Positions 1 to 8,354 of a stretch of DNA of 64,000 nt are shown here, piece by piece. Source of the stretch: Sphingomonas cannabina (GTDB taxonomy: Bacteria > Pseudomonadota > Alphaproteobacteria > Sphingomonadales > Sphingomonadaceae). A model generated the notes under the pieces. That model was not told the origin of the DNA. It ran no database searches and was given only the letters and a program-made list of their open reading frames with translations. The translations under genes were made by a program, and so were the position numbers. The stretch is from positions 3,891,001-3,955,000 of the forward strand of contig NZ_CP090059.1 in NCBI RefSeq assembly GCF_021391395.1, written 5' to 3'. Position 1 is the first letter of the stretch. Each line of letters begins with the position of its first letter.

Positions 1-1495
1 CGCCGGCCTCTTGCCCCAGCACCCAGGCGAGCGCGAGCGCGGTCAGGAACATCGGCACCGCGAGGATACGCCGCAGCGTCTCCATCCACGGCCCCGGCTT
101 GGGCAGGCGCCGGCGGAGTGCCGGGATAAAGCCGATCGCCAGGAACGGCAGCGCGAGCCCGAGGCCGAGGCCAGCGAACACGGTGAGCGCGCCCCACCAT
201 GGCAGCACTAGCGCGGCGGCCAACGCTGTGGCCATGAACGGGCCGGCGCACGGCGTCGCCACGAAAGCGGCGAGCGCGCCGGTGGCGAAAGCGCCGCCCT
301 TGCCGCTCGCCGCAAGCCGATTGGCCATACCCGGCGCGCTCAGTTCGAACAGCCCGGCGAGGTTGAAGGCGATCGCCGTCACCAGCAGCAGCAGGACGAA
401 GATCACGCGCGGGTCCTGGAGCTGGAACGCCCAGCCGACGGTCGCGCCGCCTGCCCTCAACGCCAGCAGGATCGCGCCGAGCGCCACGCACATCAGCACC
501 ACCCCGGCGGTATAGGCGAGCGCCTCGCCCCGCGCGCCCTCGCCGCCCGAGCGGGCGAGGCTCAACGCCTTGAGGCTGAGGATCGGGAAGACGCAGGGCA
601 TGACGTTGAGGATCAGCCCGCCAAGCACCGCCCCGGCGAAGGCCGCCAGCGCCGCGCCCCAGGCCATCGCCTGCTGCGGCGCCGCTACGGCACCCGGAGT
701 TGCGCGAACCGAGAAGCCTTGTCCCTCGCCGGTCGCCAGCACGCCCTCGACCGCAGGGGGTCCGCCAGCCTTGGCCTTGGTCTCGACCACCAGCAGGTCG
801 CCCTCGCGCGACACCTTCTGCGGGGCGGCATAGTCGATCGCGCCGTCGGTCAGCGGGAAGAAATAGACGTCCTTCGCTGGTGCACCGGCCGGGAAAGGCA
901 CGCCGAGGCGGAAGGTGCCGCCGTCGATCGCGAAGCTTGCCGGGCTGCCCAGCGGCTTGGGCAGCGCCCGGCGCCAGCCGTCGAACTCAGCCCGGCGCTT
1001 GGGCGGGATCGCGCCGTCGCCGACGGTCAGCGCGGTCGCCAGCGTCGCGCTCTCGGGGACGCAGATCTCCTCGGTGCAGACGAGATAGTCGAGCTTGACC
1101 CCGATCGGCAGCCGCATGCCCGCCGCGAGGCCGGCGGGGAGCTTCAACGTCACGAACTGGGTGAACGGCCCCTCGTAGACATAGTTCATCAGGCCCGCGA
1201 TCAGCAGCCGGTGCGGCACCGGATATTGGATCGGCCCAACCGTCACGCCGGCGGGCAGCGTCCAGTGCGCCTCGGTCTCGACGCCGGCGTCCCCGGGGTT
1301 CTTCCAATAGCCATGCCAGCCCGCCTCCGGTCGCGAGACAAAGGCCAGCGTCACCTCGCCCCCCGCCGCCGGACGGTCGGTCTCCGCCACCAGATCGATC
1401 GCGATATGCCGCTGTCCCGGCGTCTGCGCGATCGCCGGAATGGCTAGCCAGGCAGCGAGCGTCATCAACACGAAAGAAACCAGCCGCATCAGCAT
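1..1495 (-). CDS. Thiol:disulfide interchange protein, DsbD family (5' part; runs off the left edge)
   Basis: About 498 codons of a leftward gene whose 3' end lies outside the window. The product should carry electrons from the cytoplasm across the inner membrane to periplasmic thiol proteins. Seen: a signal peptide (residues 1 to about 23), then a DsbD-alpha-like periplasmic domain with the cysteine pair C140/C145 (VCTEEIC). A polytopic membrane domain follows with the two conserved cysteine motifs MPCVFP and TPCAGP. The C-terminal thioredoxin domain of the family would lie beyond base 1. I chose the ATG at 1495 because AAGGA sits just before it; the in-frame ATG at 1489 is an alternative. 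It is divergent from the phosphatase gene, with 72 bases between. Long shadow reading frames overlap it, but only this frame shows family motifs. Confidence 0.88.
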   Translation of the reverse strand, partial: MLMRLVSFVLMTLAAWLAIPAIAQTPGQRHIAIDLVAETDRPAAGGEVTLAFVSRPEAGWHGYWKNPGDAGVETEAHWTLPAGVTVGPIQYPVPHRLLIAGLMNYVYEGPFTQFVTLKLPAGLAAGMRLPIGVKLDYLVCTEEICVPESATLATALTVGDGAIPPKRRAEFDGWRRALPKPLGSPASFAIDGGTFRLGVPFPAGAPAKDVYFFPLTDGAIDYAAPQKVSREGDLLVVETKAKAGGPPAVEGVLATGEGQGFSVRATPGAVAAPQQAMAWGAALAAFAGAVLGGLILNVMPCVFPILSLKALSLARSGGEGARGEALAYTAGVVLMCVALGAILLALRAGGATVGWAFQLQDPRVIFVLLLLVTAIAFNLAGLFELSAPGMANRLAASGKGGAFATGALAAFVATPCAGPFMATALAAALVLPWWGALTVFAGLGLGLALPFLAIGFIPALRRRLPKPGPWMETLRRILAVPMFLTALALAWVLGQEAG

Positions 1496-1567
1496 CCGCG
1501 TCCTTGCCGCCCCGCTCCCGCTCCCTCATAGCGCGTCCCGCGCCCTTTGCACTTCCGGAGACTGGAT

Positions 1568-3199
1568 TTGAAGCTCGCTCCCTTCGCCGCCCTGGCCGCG
1601 CTTCTCGCCACGCCGCTCGCCGCGCAGGAGGCGCCCCCGCCGCCGCCCGCTCCCAAGCTGATCGTGTTCATCTCGGTCGACCAGTTCTCCGCCGACCTGT
1701 TCGCCGAGTATCGCAACCACTGGACCGGCGGCTTCGCACGGCTGCTGCAGGGCGCGGTGTTCCCCTCCGGCTACCAGAGCCATGCCGCGACCGAGACCTG
1801 CCCCGGCCATTCGACGCTGCTGACCGGCGATCATCCGTCGCGCACCGGCATCATCGCCAATGACTGGGTCGATCTCAAGACGGCGCGCGAGGACAAGACC
1901 GTCTATTGCGCCGAGGACGAGAGCGTGCCGGGCAGCAATTCGAGCGCCTATACCGTCTCGGACAAGCACCTGCGGGTGCCGACGCTGGGCGAGCGGATGA
2001 AGGCGGTAAATCCCGAGAGCCGCGTCGTCTCGGTCGCTGGCAAGGATCGCGCAGCAGTGATGATGGGCGGCCACAAGGTCGACGAGCTGTGGTGGTGGAA
2101 CGGCAAGGCCTATGTGAGCTACGCCGGCCGCACCGAACCGGCCGCGGTGACGCGCGCCAACGCCGCGGTCGCGAAGCAGATCGCGACGGAGCAGCCGCCG
2201 CTCGACCTGCCCGACTTCTGCCGGCCGCACGACCATGCGGTCGCGATCGGCGCCGGCAAGACGGTGGGCACCGGACATTTCGCCCGGGCCGCGGGCAATG
2301 CCTCGGCCTTCCGCGCGTCGCCCGAGTTCGACGGCGCGACGCTGGCGCTGGCGGCGGCGCTGATCCAGGACATGAAGCTCGGCCGCGGCAGCGCGCCCGA
2401 CATCATCTCGATCGGCGCGTCGGCGACCGACTATGTCGGCCACACCTATGGCACCGAGGGGGCGGAGATGTGCCTCCAACTCGCCTCGCTCGACCGCGAC
2501 CTCGGCGATTTCTTCGCGATGCTCGATGCGACTGGCGTCGACTATGTGGTCGGCCTGTCCGCGGATCATGGCGGGCACGACCTGCCCGAGCGCAACCGCG
2601 AGGATGCCGCCCCGACGGCGCAGCGGCTCGATCCCGCACTGAGCACCAAGGCGGTGAACCAGATCGTCGCGACACGGCTCGGCCTGTCCGGCCAGCTGCT
2701 GTGGGGCGGCCCCGCCGGCGACGTGTGGATCGACCCCAAGCTTCCCAAGGCGCAGCACGACCGCGTGCTCGCCGAGACGGTGAAGACGATCGCCGCCTAT
2801 CCTCAGGTGCAGGCTGTGTTCACCGCCGCCCAGATCGCCGCCACGCCGCGCCCACACACGCCGCCCGAGACCTGGACGCTGCTCGAGCGGGCGCGTGAGT
2901 CCTACGATCCGGAACGGTCGGGCGACCTGGTGGTGGCGCTCAAGCCACGGGTCACGCCGATCCCCGACCCGACCAAGGGCTATGTCGCCACCCATGGCAG
3001 CTTCTGGGACTATGACCGCCGCGTGCCGATGCTGTTCTGGCGCAAGGGGATGACCGGTTTCGAGCAGCCGCTGTCGGTAGAGACCGTCGACATCGCCCCG
3101 ACTCTGGGGGCCCTGGTCGGGGTCAGGTTCGCGCCGGGTGATGTCGATGGACGTTGCCTTGATCTGGTGGCGGGGCCGGCGACGAGCTGCCCGAACTGA
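1568..3199 (+). CDS. phoK: Secreted alkaline phosphatase, PhoK-like (alkaline phosphatase superfamily)
   Basis: A 543-residue periplasmic or secreted phosphomonoesterase that resembles, as I remember it, the non-specific alkaline phosphatase PhoK of Sphingomonas. Seen: a signal peptide ending near ATPLAAQ; an early metal-binding Asp in SVDQ; the nucleophile Thr83 in CPGHSTLL; Asp and His ligands in ATDYVGHTYG and SADHGGHD; and a last His in ATHGS. Length and motif order match the family (about 550 residues). The start is taken as TTG at 1568, which has CCGGAGA seven bases upstream and gives a tidy signal peptide. A TTG at 1547 in the same frame would add seven residues but has no ribosome site. 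The usual role is phosphate scavenging; I saw no clear Pho box. Confidence 0.9.
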   Translation: MKLAPFAALAALLATPLAAQEAPPPPPAPKLIVFISVDQFSADLFAEYRNHWTGGFARLLQGAVFPSGYQSHAATETCPGHSTLLTGDHPSRTGIIANDWVDLKTAREDKTVYCAEDESVPGSNSSAYTVSDKHLRVPTLGERMKAVNPESRVVSVAGKDRAAVMMGGHKVDELWWWNGKAYVSYAGRTEPAAVTRANAAVAKQIATEQPPLDLPDFCRPHDHAVAIGAGKTVGTGHFARAAGNASAFRASPEFDGATLALAAALIQDMKLGRGSAPDIISIGASATDYVGHTYGTEGAEMCLQLASLDRDLGDFFAMLDATGVDYVVGLSADHGGHDLPERNREDAAPTAQRLDPALSTKAVNQIVATRLGLSGQLLWGGPAGDVWIDPKLPKAQHDRVLAETVKTIAAYPQVQAVFTAAQIAATPRPHTPPETWTLLERARESYDPERSGDLVVALKPRVTPIPDPTKGYVATHGSFWDYDRRVPMLFWRKGMTGFEQPLSVETVDIAPTLGALVGVRFAPGDVDGRCLDLVAGPATSCPN

Positions 3200-3203
3200 T
3201 CAA

Positions 3204-3351
3204 ATCCTCCCCGAGCTCGCTCGGGGAGGGGGACCGTTCGCGCCAGCGAATGGTGGAGGGGAATGCGGCAGACGAGTCGTTCGTAGCCTTTCCCCTCCAC
3301 CACTCGCCTTCGGCGAGCGGTCCCCTTCCCCAAGCAAGCTTGGGGAGGAAT
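3204..3351. repeat. Paired palindromic intergenic repeat (family A, G-rich/C-rich)
   Basis: The gap between phoK and mmsB holds two inverted copies of a unit. Each unit has a GGGGAGGGGGACC half, a small variable hairpin (CGTTCGCGCCAGCGAATG on one side, CTCGCCTTCGGCGAG on the other) and a GGTGGAGGGG half. Related paired units lie at 6171-6301 and 27301-27438. With convergent genes on both sides it may also act as a bidirectional terminator. Confidence 0.7.
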
Positions 3352-3354
3352 GGA

Positions 3355-4242
3355 TCACTTCTCCCCCTTCTCCAGCATCCTGATGATGCCGGAGAAGTCC
3401 CGCCCTGCCTCGCCCATGTCGACGAAGCGCTGATAGAGCTCGGCCGCCTTCGCCCCCATCGGCGTGTCGGCGTCGACGCTCGCGGCGGCGTCCATGGCGA
3501 GGCGCAGGTCCTTGAGCATCAGCGCGGCCGCGAAGCCGCCCTGATAGTCGTGGTCGGCGGGTGTCTCCGGGCCGACACCAGGCACCGGGGCATAGGTCGT
3601 CATCGACCAGCTCTGGCCCGAGCTGACCGAGGCGATGTCGAAGAACTTCTGCGGATCGAGCCCGAGCTTCCGGGCGAGCACGAACGCCTCGCAGGTCGCG
3701 ATCATCGTCGCGCCGAGGATCATGTTGTTGCAGATCTTCGCGGCCTGCCCGGCGCCGTTGCCGCCGGCGTGGATCACCGCCTTGCCCATATCGGCCAAGA
3801 AGACCTCGGCCCGCTCAAACGCCGCCGCCGAGCCGCCGACCATGAAGGTGAGCGTGCCCGCATTGGCCGCGCCGATCCCGCCGGAGACCGGCGCGTCGAC
3901 CGCCGTCAGCCCCTTGGCCGCGGCGGCCTCGGCGAGGCGGCGGGCAGTGGCGACCTCGATCGTCGAGCAGTCGATCAGCAGCGCGGTCTTGGCCGCATTG
4001 CCGAACACGGCCTCCTCATAGACCTGCTCGACGTGACGGCCGGCCGGCAGCATCGTGATCACCGCCTCGGCATCCTCGATCGTCGCCGCCGCGCTCTCGG
4101 CGGGGAGGCAGCCGGCCGACTTGGCGCGGGCCAGCGCCTCCGCCGACAAATCGAAAGCGCGGACGTCGTGCCCCGCCTTGGCAAGGTTCGCGGCCATGCC
4201 GCCGCCCATGTTGCCGAGCCCGATAAATGCGATGCGTGCCAT
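3355..4242 (-). CDS. mmsB: 3-hydroxyisobutyrate dehydrogenase
   Basis: A 295-residue NAD-dependent dehydrogenase that oxidises 3-hydroxyisobutyrate to methylmalonate semialdehyde in valine breakdown. Seen: an N-terminal Rossmann fold with GLGNMGGGM, then the DAPVSGG substrate motif near residue 120, a catalytic Lys in GAGQAAKICNN, and an all-helical C-terminal half. Length is typical. It starts at the ATG at 4242, two bases after the stop of the enoyl-CoA hydratase gene, so the two are cotranscribed. A downstream partner, MmsA, lies at the other end of the same operon. The same reading frame stays open far upstream, but that extension covers the hydratase gene and is not coding. Confidence 0.95.
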   Translation of the reverse strand: MARIAFIGLGNMGGGMAANLAKAGHDVRAFDLSAEALARAKSAGCLPAESAAATIEDAEAVITMLPAGRHVEQVYEEAVFGNAAKTALLIDCSTIEVATARRLAEAAAAKGLTAVDAPVSGGIGAANAGTLTFMVGGSAAAFERAEVFLADMGKAVIHAGGNGAGQAAKICNNMILGATMIATCEAFVLARKLGLDPQKFFDIASVSSGQSWSMTTYAPVPGVGPETPADHDYQGGFAAALMLKDLRLAMDAAASVDADTPMGAKAAELYQRFVDMGEAGRDFSGIIRMLEKGEK

Positions 4243-4244
4243 CC

Positions 4245-5021
4245 CTATTTCCCCGTCCACTTGCCCGGCCGCTTCTCGACGAAGGCGGCCATGCCTTCCT
4301 TCTGGTCCGCGGTCCCGAACAGGCCGTGGAACAGCCGGCGCTCGAACTGCACGCCCTGGTGGAGCGTGGTCTCGAACGCGGCGTTCACCATCTCCTTGTT
4401 GGCGAGCACCGCGAGCGGCGCCATGCCGGCGATCGTCGTCGCGGTCTTCACCGCCTCCTCGACCAGATCGGCCACCGGCACGATGCGGCTGACGAGGCCG
4501 GCGCGCTCCGCCTCCTCGGCGTCCATCATGCGGCCGGTCAGGCACATCTCCATCGCCTTGGCCTTGCCGACCGCGCGCGTCAGCCGCTGCGAGCCGCCCA
4601 TGCCGGGGGAGACGCCGAGCTTGATCTCGGGCTGGCCGAACTTCGCCGTGTCCGCCGCCAGGATGAAGTCGCACATCATCGCCAGCTCGCAGCCGCCGCC
4701 CAGCGCATAGCCGGCGACCGCGGCGATCACCGGCTTGCGGGTGGCGGCGAACCGCTCCCAGCCGGCGAAGAAGTTGCTGCCGTACATGTCGGCGAAGCCC
4801 TGGCGCTCCATTTCCTTGATGTCGGCGCCGGCAGCGAACGCCTTCTCGCTGCCGGTGAGGACGGCGCAGCCCTGTCCCGCGTCGGCATCGAACGCGGCCA
4901 TGGCGTCCAGCAGCTCGGCCAGCACCTGGCTGTTGAGCGCGTTCAGCGCCTGCGGGCGGTTGAGCGTGACCAGCGTGACCGGCCCGCGCTGTTCGGCGAG
5001 GATGGTTTCGTATTTCGACAT
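4245..5021 (-). CDS. Enoyl-CoA hydratase (crotonase family)
   Basis: A 258-residue crotonase-fold enzyme. Here it probably hydrates methacrylyl-CoA to 3-hydroxyisobutyryl-CoA in the valine pathway; enoyl-CoA hydratases are often broad, so other substrates are possible. Seen: the oxyanion-hole segments [11 protein letters not shown] and [11 protein letters not shown], and both catalytic glutamates of the family (in GGGCELAM and in FGQPEI). The start ATG at 5021 has GGAGAGA upstream. The gene sits two bases upstream of mmsB. It is separated from the upstream hydrolase gene by about 100 bases carrying a palindromic repeat. Confidence 0.92.
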   Translation of the reverse strand: MSKYETILAEQRGPVTLVTLNRPQALNALNSQVLAELLDAMAAFDADAGQGCAVLTGSEKAFAAGADIKEMERQGFADMYGSNFFAGWERFAATRKPVIAAVAGYALGGGCELAMMCDFILAADTAKFGQPEIKLGVSPGMGGSQRLTRAVGKAKAMEMCLTGRMMDAEEAERAGLVSRIVPVADLVEEAVKTATTIAGMAPLAVLANKEMVNAAFETTLHQGVQFERRLFHGLFGTADQKEGMAAFVEKRPGKWTGK

Positions 5022-5034
5022 CAGTCTCTCCCTG

Positions 5035-5116
5035 CGTCATCCCGGCGGAAGCCGGGATCCAGAGCCGCAGGCGGTGCGGCCGCCGGCCCTGGACCCCGGC
5101 TTTCGCCGGGATGACG
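5035..5116. repeat. Palindromic intergenic repeat (family B, CGTCATCCCGGC...)
   Basis: A long inverted repeat between the enoyl-CoA hydratase and 3-hydroxyisobutyryl-CoA hydrolase genes. The left arm starts CGTCATCCCGGCGGAAGCCG; the right arm is nearly its complement and ends GCCGGGATGACG. The same family is seen at 13575-13670 and 16884-16966. A transcript could fold it into a strong hairpin inside the operon mRNA. Confidence 0.8.
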
Positions 5117-5124
5117 GTGAATGT

Positions 5125-6165
5125 TCAGGCCGGCGTCCACACCTCACCCTCCGGCAACGGCGCGAAGATTTCGTCCAGCAGCGCGTCCGTGACGCCTTCC
5201 GGCGTCGCCGGGTTCCATTTCGGCGCATTGTCCTTGTCGACGATCACCGCGCGGACGCCCTCGATGAAGTCGGGGCGGGTGCAGACGCGGCTGGCGACGG
5301 CATATTCCTGGCGCATCTCGTCGGCGAAGCTCGCCATGCCGGCGCCCTCGCGCAGCAGGCGGAGCGAGACCTTCATCGTCTGCGGCGATTTGGTGCGCAG
5401 GGTCTCGAGCTGCTGGCGCGCCCATTCGCCGTCGTCCTCCGCCAGCGAGGCGAGGATGTCCTCCAGCCGGTCGGAGGCGAATAGCCGGTCGATATTCTCC
5501 AGATGATCGAATAGTCCCGGCCTCTGTAACCCCCCGCCCTTGTCACCTAATGTCGTCTCAATATCGCGCGGATACTTCACGATGAGTTCCTTCACGAGAT
5601 CGAGGCTCTCAGAAGCGACACCATGGGTGGCCAATCCGAGACCGAGGCAATCGCCCCCATTCGCTCGATATCCGGTAAGCGCGAGATACTGACCCACACG
5701 GCCCGGCAACCGCGAGAGATACCAACCGCCGCCTACATCCGGGAACAGGCCAATGCCGGTCTCGGGCATGGCGAGTTTGGTGTTCTCGGTCGCGACGCGG
5801 AACTTCGCGGGCAGCGAGATGCCGACCCCCCCGCCCATGGTGATGCCGTCCATGAAGGCGACGACCGGCTTCGCATAGGTGAACAGCCGGTGGTTGAGGC
5901 GGTATTCGGTGAAGAAGAATTCGCGCGCCGCGCGGCCGTCGGCCTTGCCGCTCTCAGCGACCATGCGGATGTCGCCGCCCGCGCAGAAGCCACGGCCTTC
6001 GGCATGGTCGATCAGCACCGCCTCGACCGCAGGATTCCCCTCCCACGAATCGAGCGCCTCCAGCATCGCGGCGCACATGCCGGTGTTGAGCGCGTGAATC
6101 GCCTTCGGTCGGTTGAGTCGGATGCGGCCGGCGTGGTTTTCGGTGAAGGTCAGGACATCGGTCAT
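5125..6165 (-). CDS. 3-hydroxyisobutyryl-CoA hydrolase
   Basis: A 346-residue crotonase-superfamily thioesterase that releases 3-hydroxyisobutyrate from its CoA ester in valine degradation. Seen: EGRGFCAGGDIRM (oxyanion hole) and DGITMGGGVGIS, followed by PETGIGLFPDVGGGW, the signature of the HIBCH branch. The extra C-terminal helical region and the length of about 350 residues also fit this branch rather than simple hydratases. The start at 6165 has GGGGAGGAG just upstream. The frame continues upstream to 6231, but that extension is only translated repeat DNA. A stretch around 5520-5740 uses less GC-rich codons than the rest of the gene. Confidence 0.93.
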   Translation of the reverse strand: MTDVLTFTENHAGRIRLNRPKAIHALNTGMCAAMLEALDSWEGNPAVEAVLIDHAEGRGFCAGGDIRMVAESGKADGRAAREFFFTEYRLNHRLFTYAKPVVAFMDGITMGGGVGISLPAKFRVATENTKLAMPETGIGLFPDVGGGWYLSRLPGRVGQYLALTGYRANGGDCLGLGLATHGVASESLDLVKELIVKYPRDIETTLGDKGGGLQRPGLFDHLENIDRLFASDRLEDILASLAEDDGEWARQQLETLRTKSPQTMKVSLRLLREGAGMASFADEMRQEYAVASRVCTRPDFIEGVRAVIVDKDNAPKWNPATPEGVTDALLDEIFAPLPEGEVWTPA

Positions 6166-6170
6166 CACTG

Positions 6171-6301
6171 CTCCTCCCCGGCACGGGGAGGGGGACCGCC
6201 GGCGCAGCCGGTGGTGGAGGGGGCCCTCCACTCACAAATCGCTCGGGGCCGGGCCCCCTCCACCATGCTTCGCATGGTCCCCCTCCCCGTCCCGGGGAGG
6301 A
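6171..6301. repeat. Paired palindromic intergenic repeat (family A)
   Basis: Two inverted units fill the gap between the acyl-CoA dehydrogenase and hydrolase genes. Each unit has CGGGGAGGGGGACC, a short hairpin (GCCGGCGCAGCCGG or ATGCTTCGCAT), then GGTGGAGGGGG. The central part, CTCACAAATCGCTCG, separates them. It overlaps the ribosome-binding region of the downstream hydrolase gene, so folding could affect its translation. Confidence 0.75.
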
Positions 6302-6316
6302 GCTTTAGAGTCGTCT

Positions 6317-7462
6317 TCATTGCCGCGTCAGCTCCCGTCCGACGATCATCCGCATCACCTGGTTGGTGCCCTCCAGGATCGAATGGACGCGCAGGTCGCG
6401 CCAGAAGCGTTCGATCGGGTAATCCATGAGATAGCCATAGCCGCCATGGAGCTGGAGCGCGCGGTCGACGACCGCGGAGCCGGTGTCGGTGGCGAAGCGC
6501 TTGGCCATCGCGGCGAAGCGGGTCTTGTCGGGCGCGTTCGCGGTCACCTTCGCCGCCGCAGTATAGAGCAGGCAGCGGGCCGCCTGCAGCTCGGTATCCA
6601 TGTCGGCGAGCATGAACTGGGTGTTCTGGAAATCGGCGACCGGCCGGCCGAACTGCTGACGGTCCTTGGTGTAGCGAATCGCCTCGTCGAGGCAGCGCTG
6701 CGCGCCGCCCAGCGAGCAGGCGCCGATGTTGAGCCGGCCGCCGTCCAGCCCCATCATCGCGATGCGGAAGCCCTCGCCCTCGCCGCCGACCAGATTCTCG
6801 ACCGGTACGCGCACGCCGTCGAACATTACCTGCGCGGTCGGCTGCGAATGCCAGCCCAATTTGCGCTCCTGCGCGCCGAAGCTGACGCCCGCCATGTCCT
6901 TCTCGATGACGAGGCAGGAGATGCCCTTCGGCCCCTCCTCGCCGGTGCGGACCATGACGACATAGATCTCGTTCTCGCCGCCGCCGGAGATGAACTGCTT
7001 GGAGCCGGTGACGACATAATGATCGCCGTCGCGGACCGCGCGCGTCTTGAGCGCCGCCGCGTCGGAGCCGGACGACGGCTCGGTCAGGCAGTAGCTGGCG
7101 AGCCGGTCCATGGTGACCAGGTTGGGCAGATACTTGTCCTTGACCACCTGGCTGCCGAACCGGTCGATCATCCACGACGCCATGTTGTGGATCGAGATGA
7201 ACGCGCTGGTCGACGGACAGCCATAGGCCATCGCCTCCATGATCAGCGCAGCTTCGAGCCGGCCGAGGTTGATGCCCCCGCTCTCCTCGCTGACGTAGAT
7301 CGACGCGAAGCCCAATTCGGCCGCGGCCTTGATCGTGTCGCGTGGGAAGATGTGCTTCTCGTCCCATTCCGCCGCGAACGGCGTGATGCGGTCGGCGGTG
7401 AAGCGCCGGGCGAGCTCCTGGATCTCGCGCTGGTCGTCGGTGAGGTCGAACTGGTCGGTCAT
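6317..7462 (-). CDS. Acyl-CoA dehydrogenase, probably isobutyryl-CoA dehydrogenase
   Basis: A 381-residue FAD flavoenzyme of the acyl-CoA dehydrogenase family. From its operon it should oxidise isobutyryl-CoA to methacrylyl-CoA in valine degradation and pass electrons to ETF. Seen: the N-terminal helical domain; CLTEPSSGSDAAAL in the middle beta domain; QLHGGYGYLMDYPIERFWRD near the C-terminus; and the catalytic base Glu in ILEGTNQVMRM. Length is normal. The ATG at 7462 has only a weak upstream purine tract. Branched-chain versus straight-chain specificity cannot be read directly; the call rests on the neighbouring genes. Confidence 0.9.
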   Translation of the reverse strand: MTDQFDLTDDQREIQELARRFTADRITPFAAEWDEKHIFPRDTIKAAAELGFASIYVSEESGGINLGRLEAALIMEAMAYGCPSTSAFISIHNMASWMIDRFGSQVVKDKYLPNLVTMDRLASYCLTEPSSGSDAAALKTRAVRDGDHYVVTGSKQFISGGGENEIYVVMVRTGEEGPKGISCLVIEKDMAGVSFGAQERKLGWHSQPTAQVMFDGVRVPVENLVGGEGEGFRIAMMGLDGGRLNIGACSLGGAQRCLDEAIRYTKDRQQFGRPVADFQNTQFMLADMDTELQAARCLLYTAAAKVTANAPDKTRFAAMAKRFATDTGSAVVDRALQLHGGYGYLMDYPIERFWRDLRVHSILEGTNQVMRMIVGRELTRQ

Positions 7463-7505
7463 AAGGTCGATACTCGAATTCTTGCGGGACGATGCGCTGA
7501 AGACA

Positions 7506-7964
7506 TCATTCCCATGAAAACACCGTCCGCAGCTTGCAGTTCTCGGGTGCCTCTCCTTCTTCGAAAAGATCGACCCGATCGATTGCCGCCAGCTGTTGCC
7601 TTGTCAGCGGGCGCCTGGAGGAGAAATAGGCTGCACCGTGCCGTCGGTTCCAGATCGCAACCGTATAGCGCCCGTCTTCGCGCCGCTGGTCGTATAGAGC
7701 ATGACCCTTGCTGGTCGCCCCAGACAGCATCCAGCCCGCAGGAGGCGATGCCCAACCGATGCCGTCGACGACGAGGCTGCCAAAGGCGCCATCCCAGCGG
7801 AAGGTTCCGCCGTGAATACCGCCTTTCAGCGTCTTGATGCGCTCACCGGCGAGCAGGTCGATGATCGGGGAATAGCCGCAAAAACGCCCTGGCCCTTTCA
7901 ACTCCCCAGCATGCGCCGGCGACGCAGCAAGCGCCAGGGCGGTCAGGGTCATTCGCCCTATCAC
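7506..7964 (-). CDS. Small secreted protein of unknown function
   Basis: A 152-residue protein I do not recognise. It has a cleavable signal peptide (ending near ASPAHA) and a mature part with several Gly and Trp residues and two cysteines (one in FCGYSP, one in NCKLR). It probably begins at the GTG at 7964, whose GTGA overlaps the stop of the ridA-like gene; an internal ATG at 7952 would also give a signal peptide. Its G+C and codon use look lower than its neighbours near the 3' end. It sits inside the valine operon, but nothing in the sequence links it to valine chemistry. Confidence 0.7.
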   Translation of the reverse strand: MIGRMTLTALALAASPAHAGELKGPGRFCGYSPIIDLLAGERIKTLKGGIHGGTFRWDGAFGSLVVDGIGWASPPAGWMLSGATSKGHALYDQRREDGRYTVAIWNRRHGAAYFSSRRPLTRQQLAAIDRVDLFEEGEAPENCKLRTVFSWE

Positions 7965-8347
7965 GACAGCTCGGCCTCCGCCTCAATCTCCACCCGCCAT
8001 TCCGGGCGGAGCAGGCCGGCCACCACCACCATCGTCGCCGCGGGGCGCACGTCCGCGAACCAGCGGCCGTGCGCGCGGCCGACCGCATCGGCATCCGCCG
8101 CGTCGACCAGCAGCATCCGGGTCCGCACCACGTCCTCAGCCGATCCGCCGAGCTGCTCGATCGCACGCACGATGATCGCAAGGCAGCGCTCGGCCTGCGC
8201 CTCGGCGTCGCCCGGTGTCGAGCTGCCGTCGTCCTCGACCGGCGCGGTGCCGGAGACGAGGATGCGGTTGCCGGCACGGATCGCACGACTGAAGCCGATC
8301 GTCGCCTCATAAGGCGATCCGGACGACACGCGCGGTCTCTCATTCAT
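7961..8347 (-). CDS. RidA family protein (Rid/YjgF/UK114 superfamily)
   Basis: A 128-residue single-domain Rid-family protein. Members often hydrolyse reactive enamine or imine intermediates made by PLP enzymes; some subfamilies lack that activity. Seen: the opening SGSPYEATIGFSRA, the Arg in VVRTRMLLVD typical of Rid proteins, and the C-terminal VEIEAEA. It starts at the ATG at 8347, seven bases after mmsA stops, and its stop overlaps the next gene by four bases, so it belongs to the valine operon. The subfamily and substrate are not known. Confidence 0.85.
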   Translation of the reverse strand: MNERPRVSSGSPYEATIGFSRAIRAGNRILVSGTAPVEDDGSSTPGDAEAQAERCLAIIVRAIEQLGGSAEDVVRTRMLLVDAADADAVGRAHGRWFADVRPAATMVVVAGLLRPEWRVEIEAEAELS

Positions 8348-8354
8348 GGCTGAC

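Noticed and set aside
1526..2995. Long minus-strand ORF (489 codons) opposite the alkaline phosphatase gene
   Set aside because: It is a shadow of a GC-rich gene: His/Arg/Gly-rich, with no domain motif. The plus-strand frame shows the full phosphatase active site.
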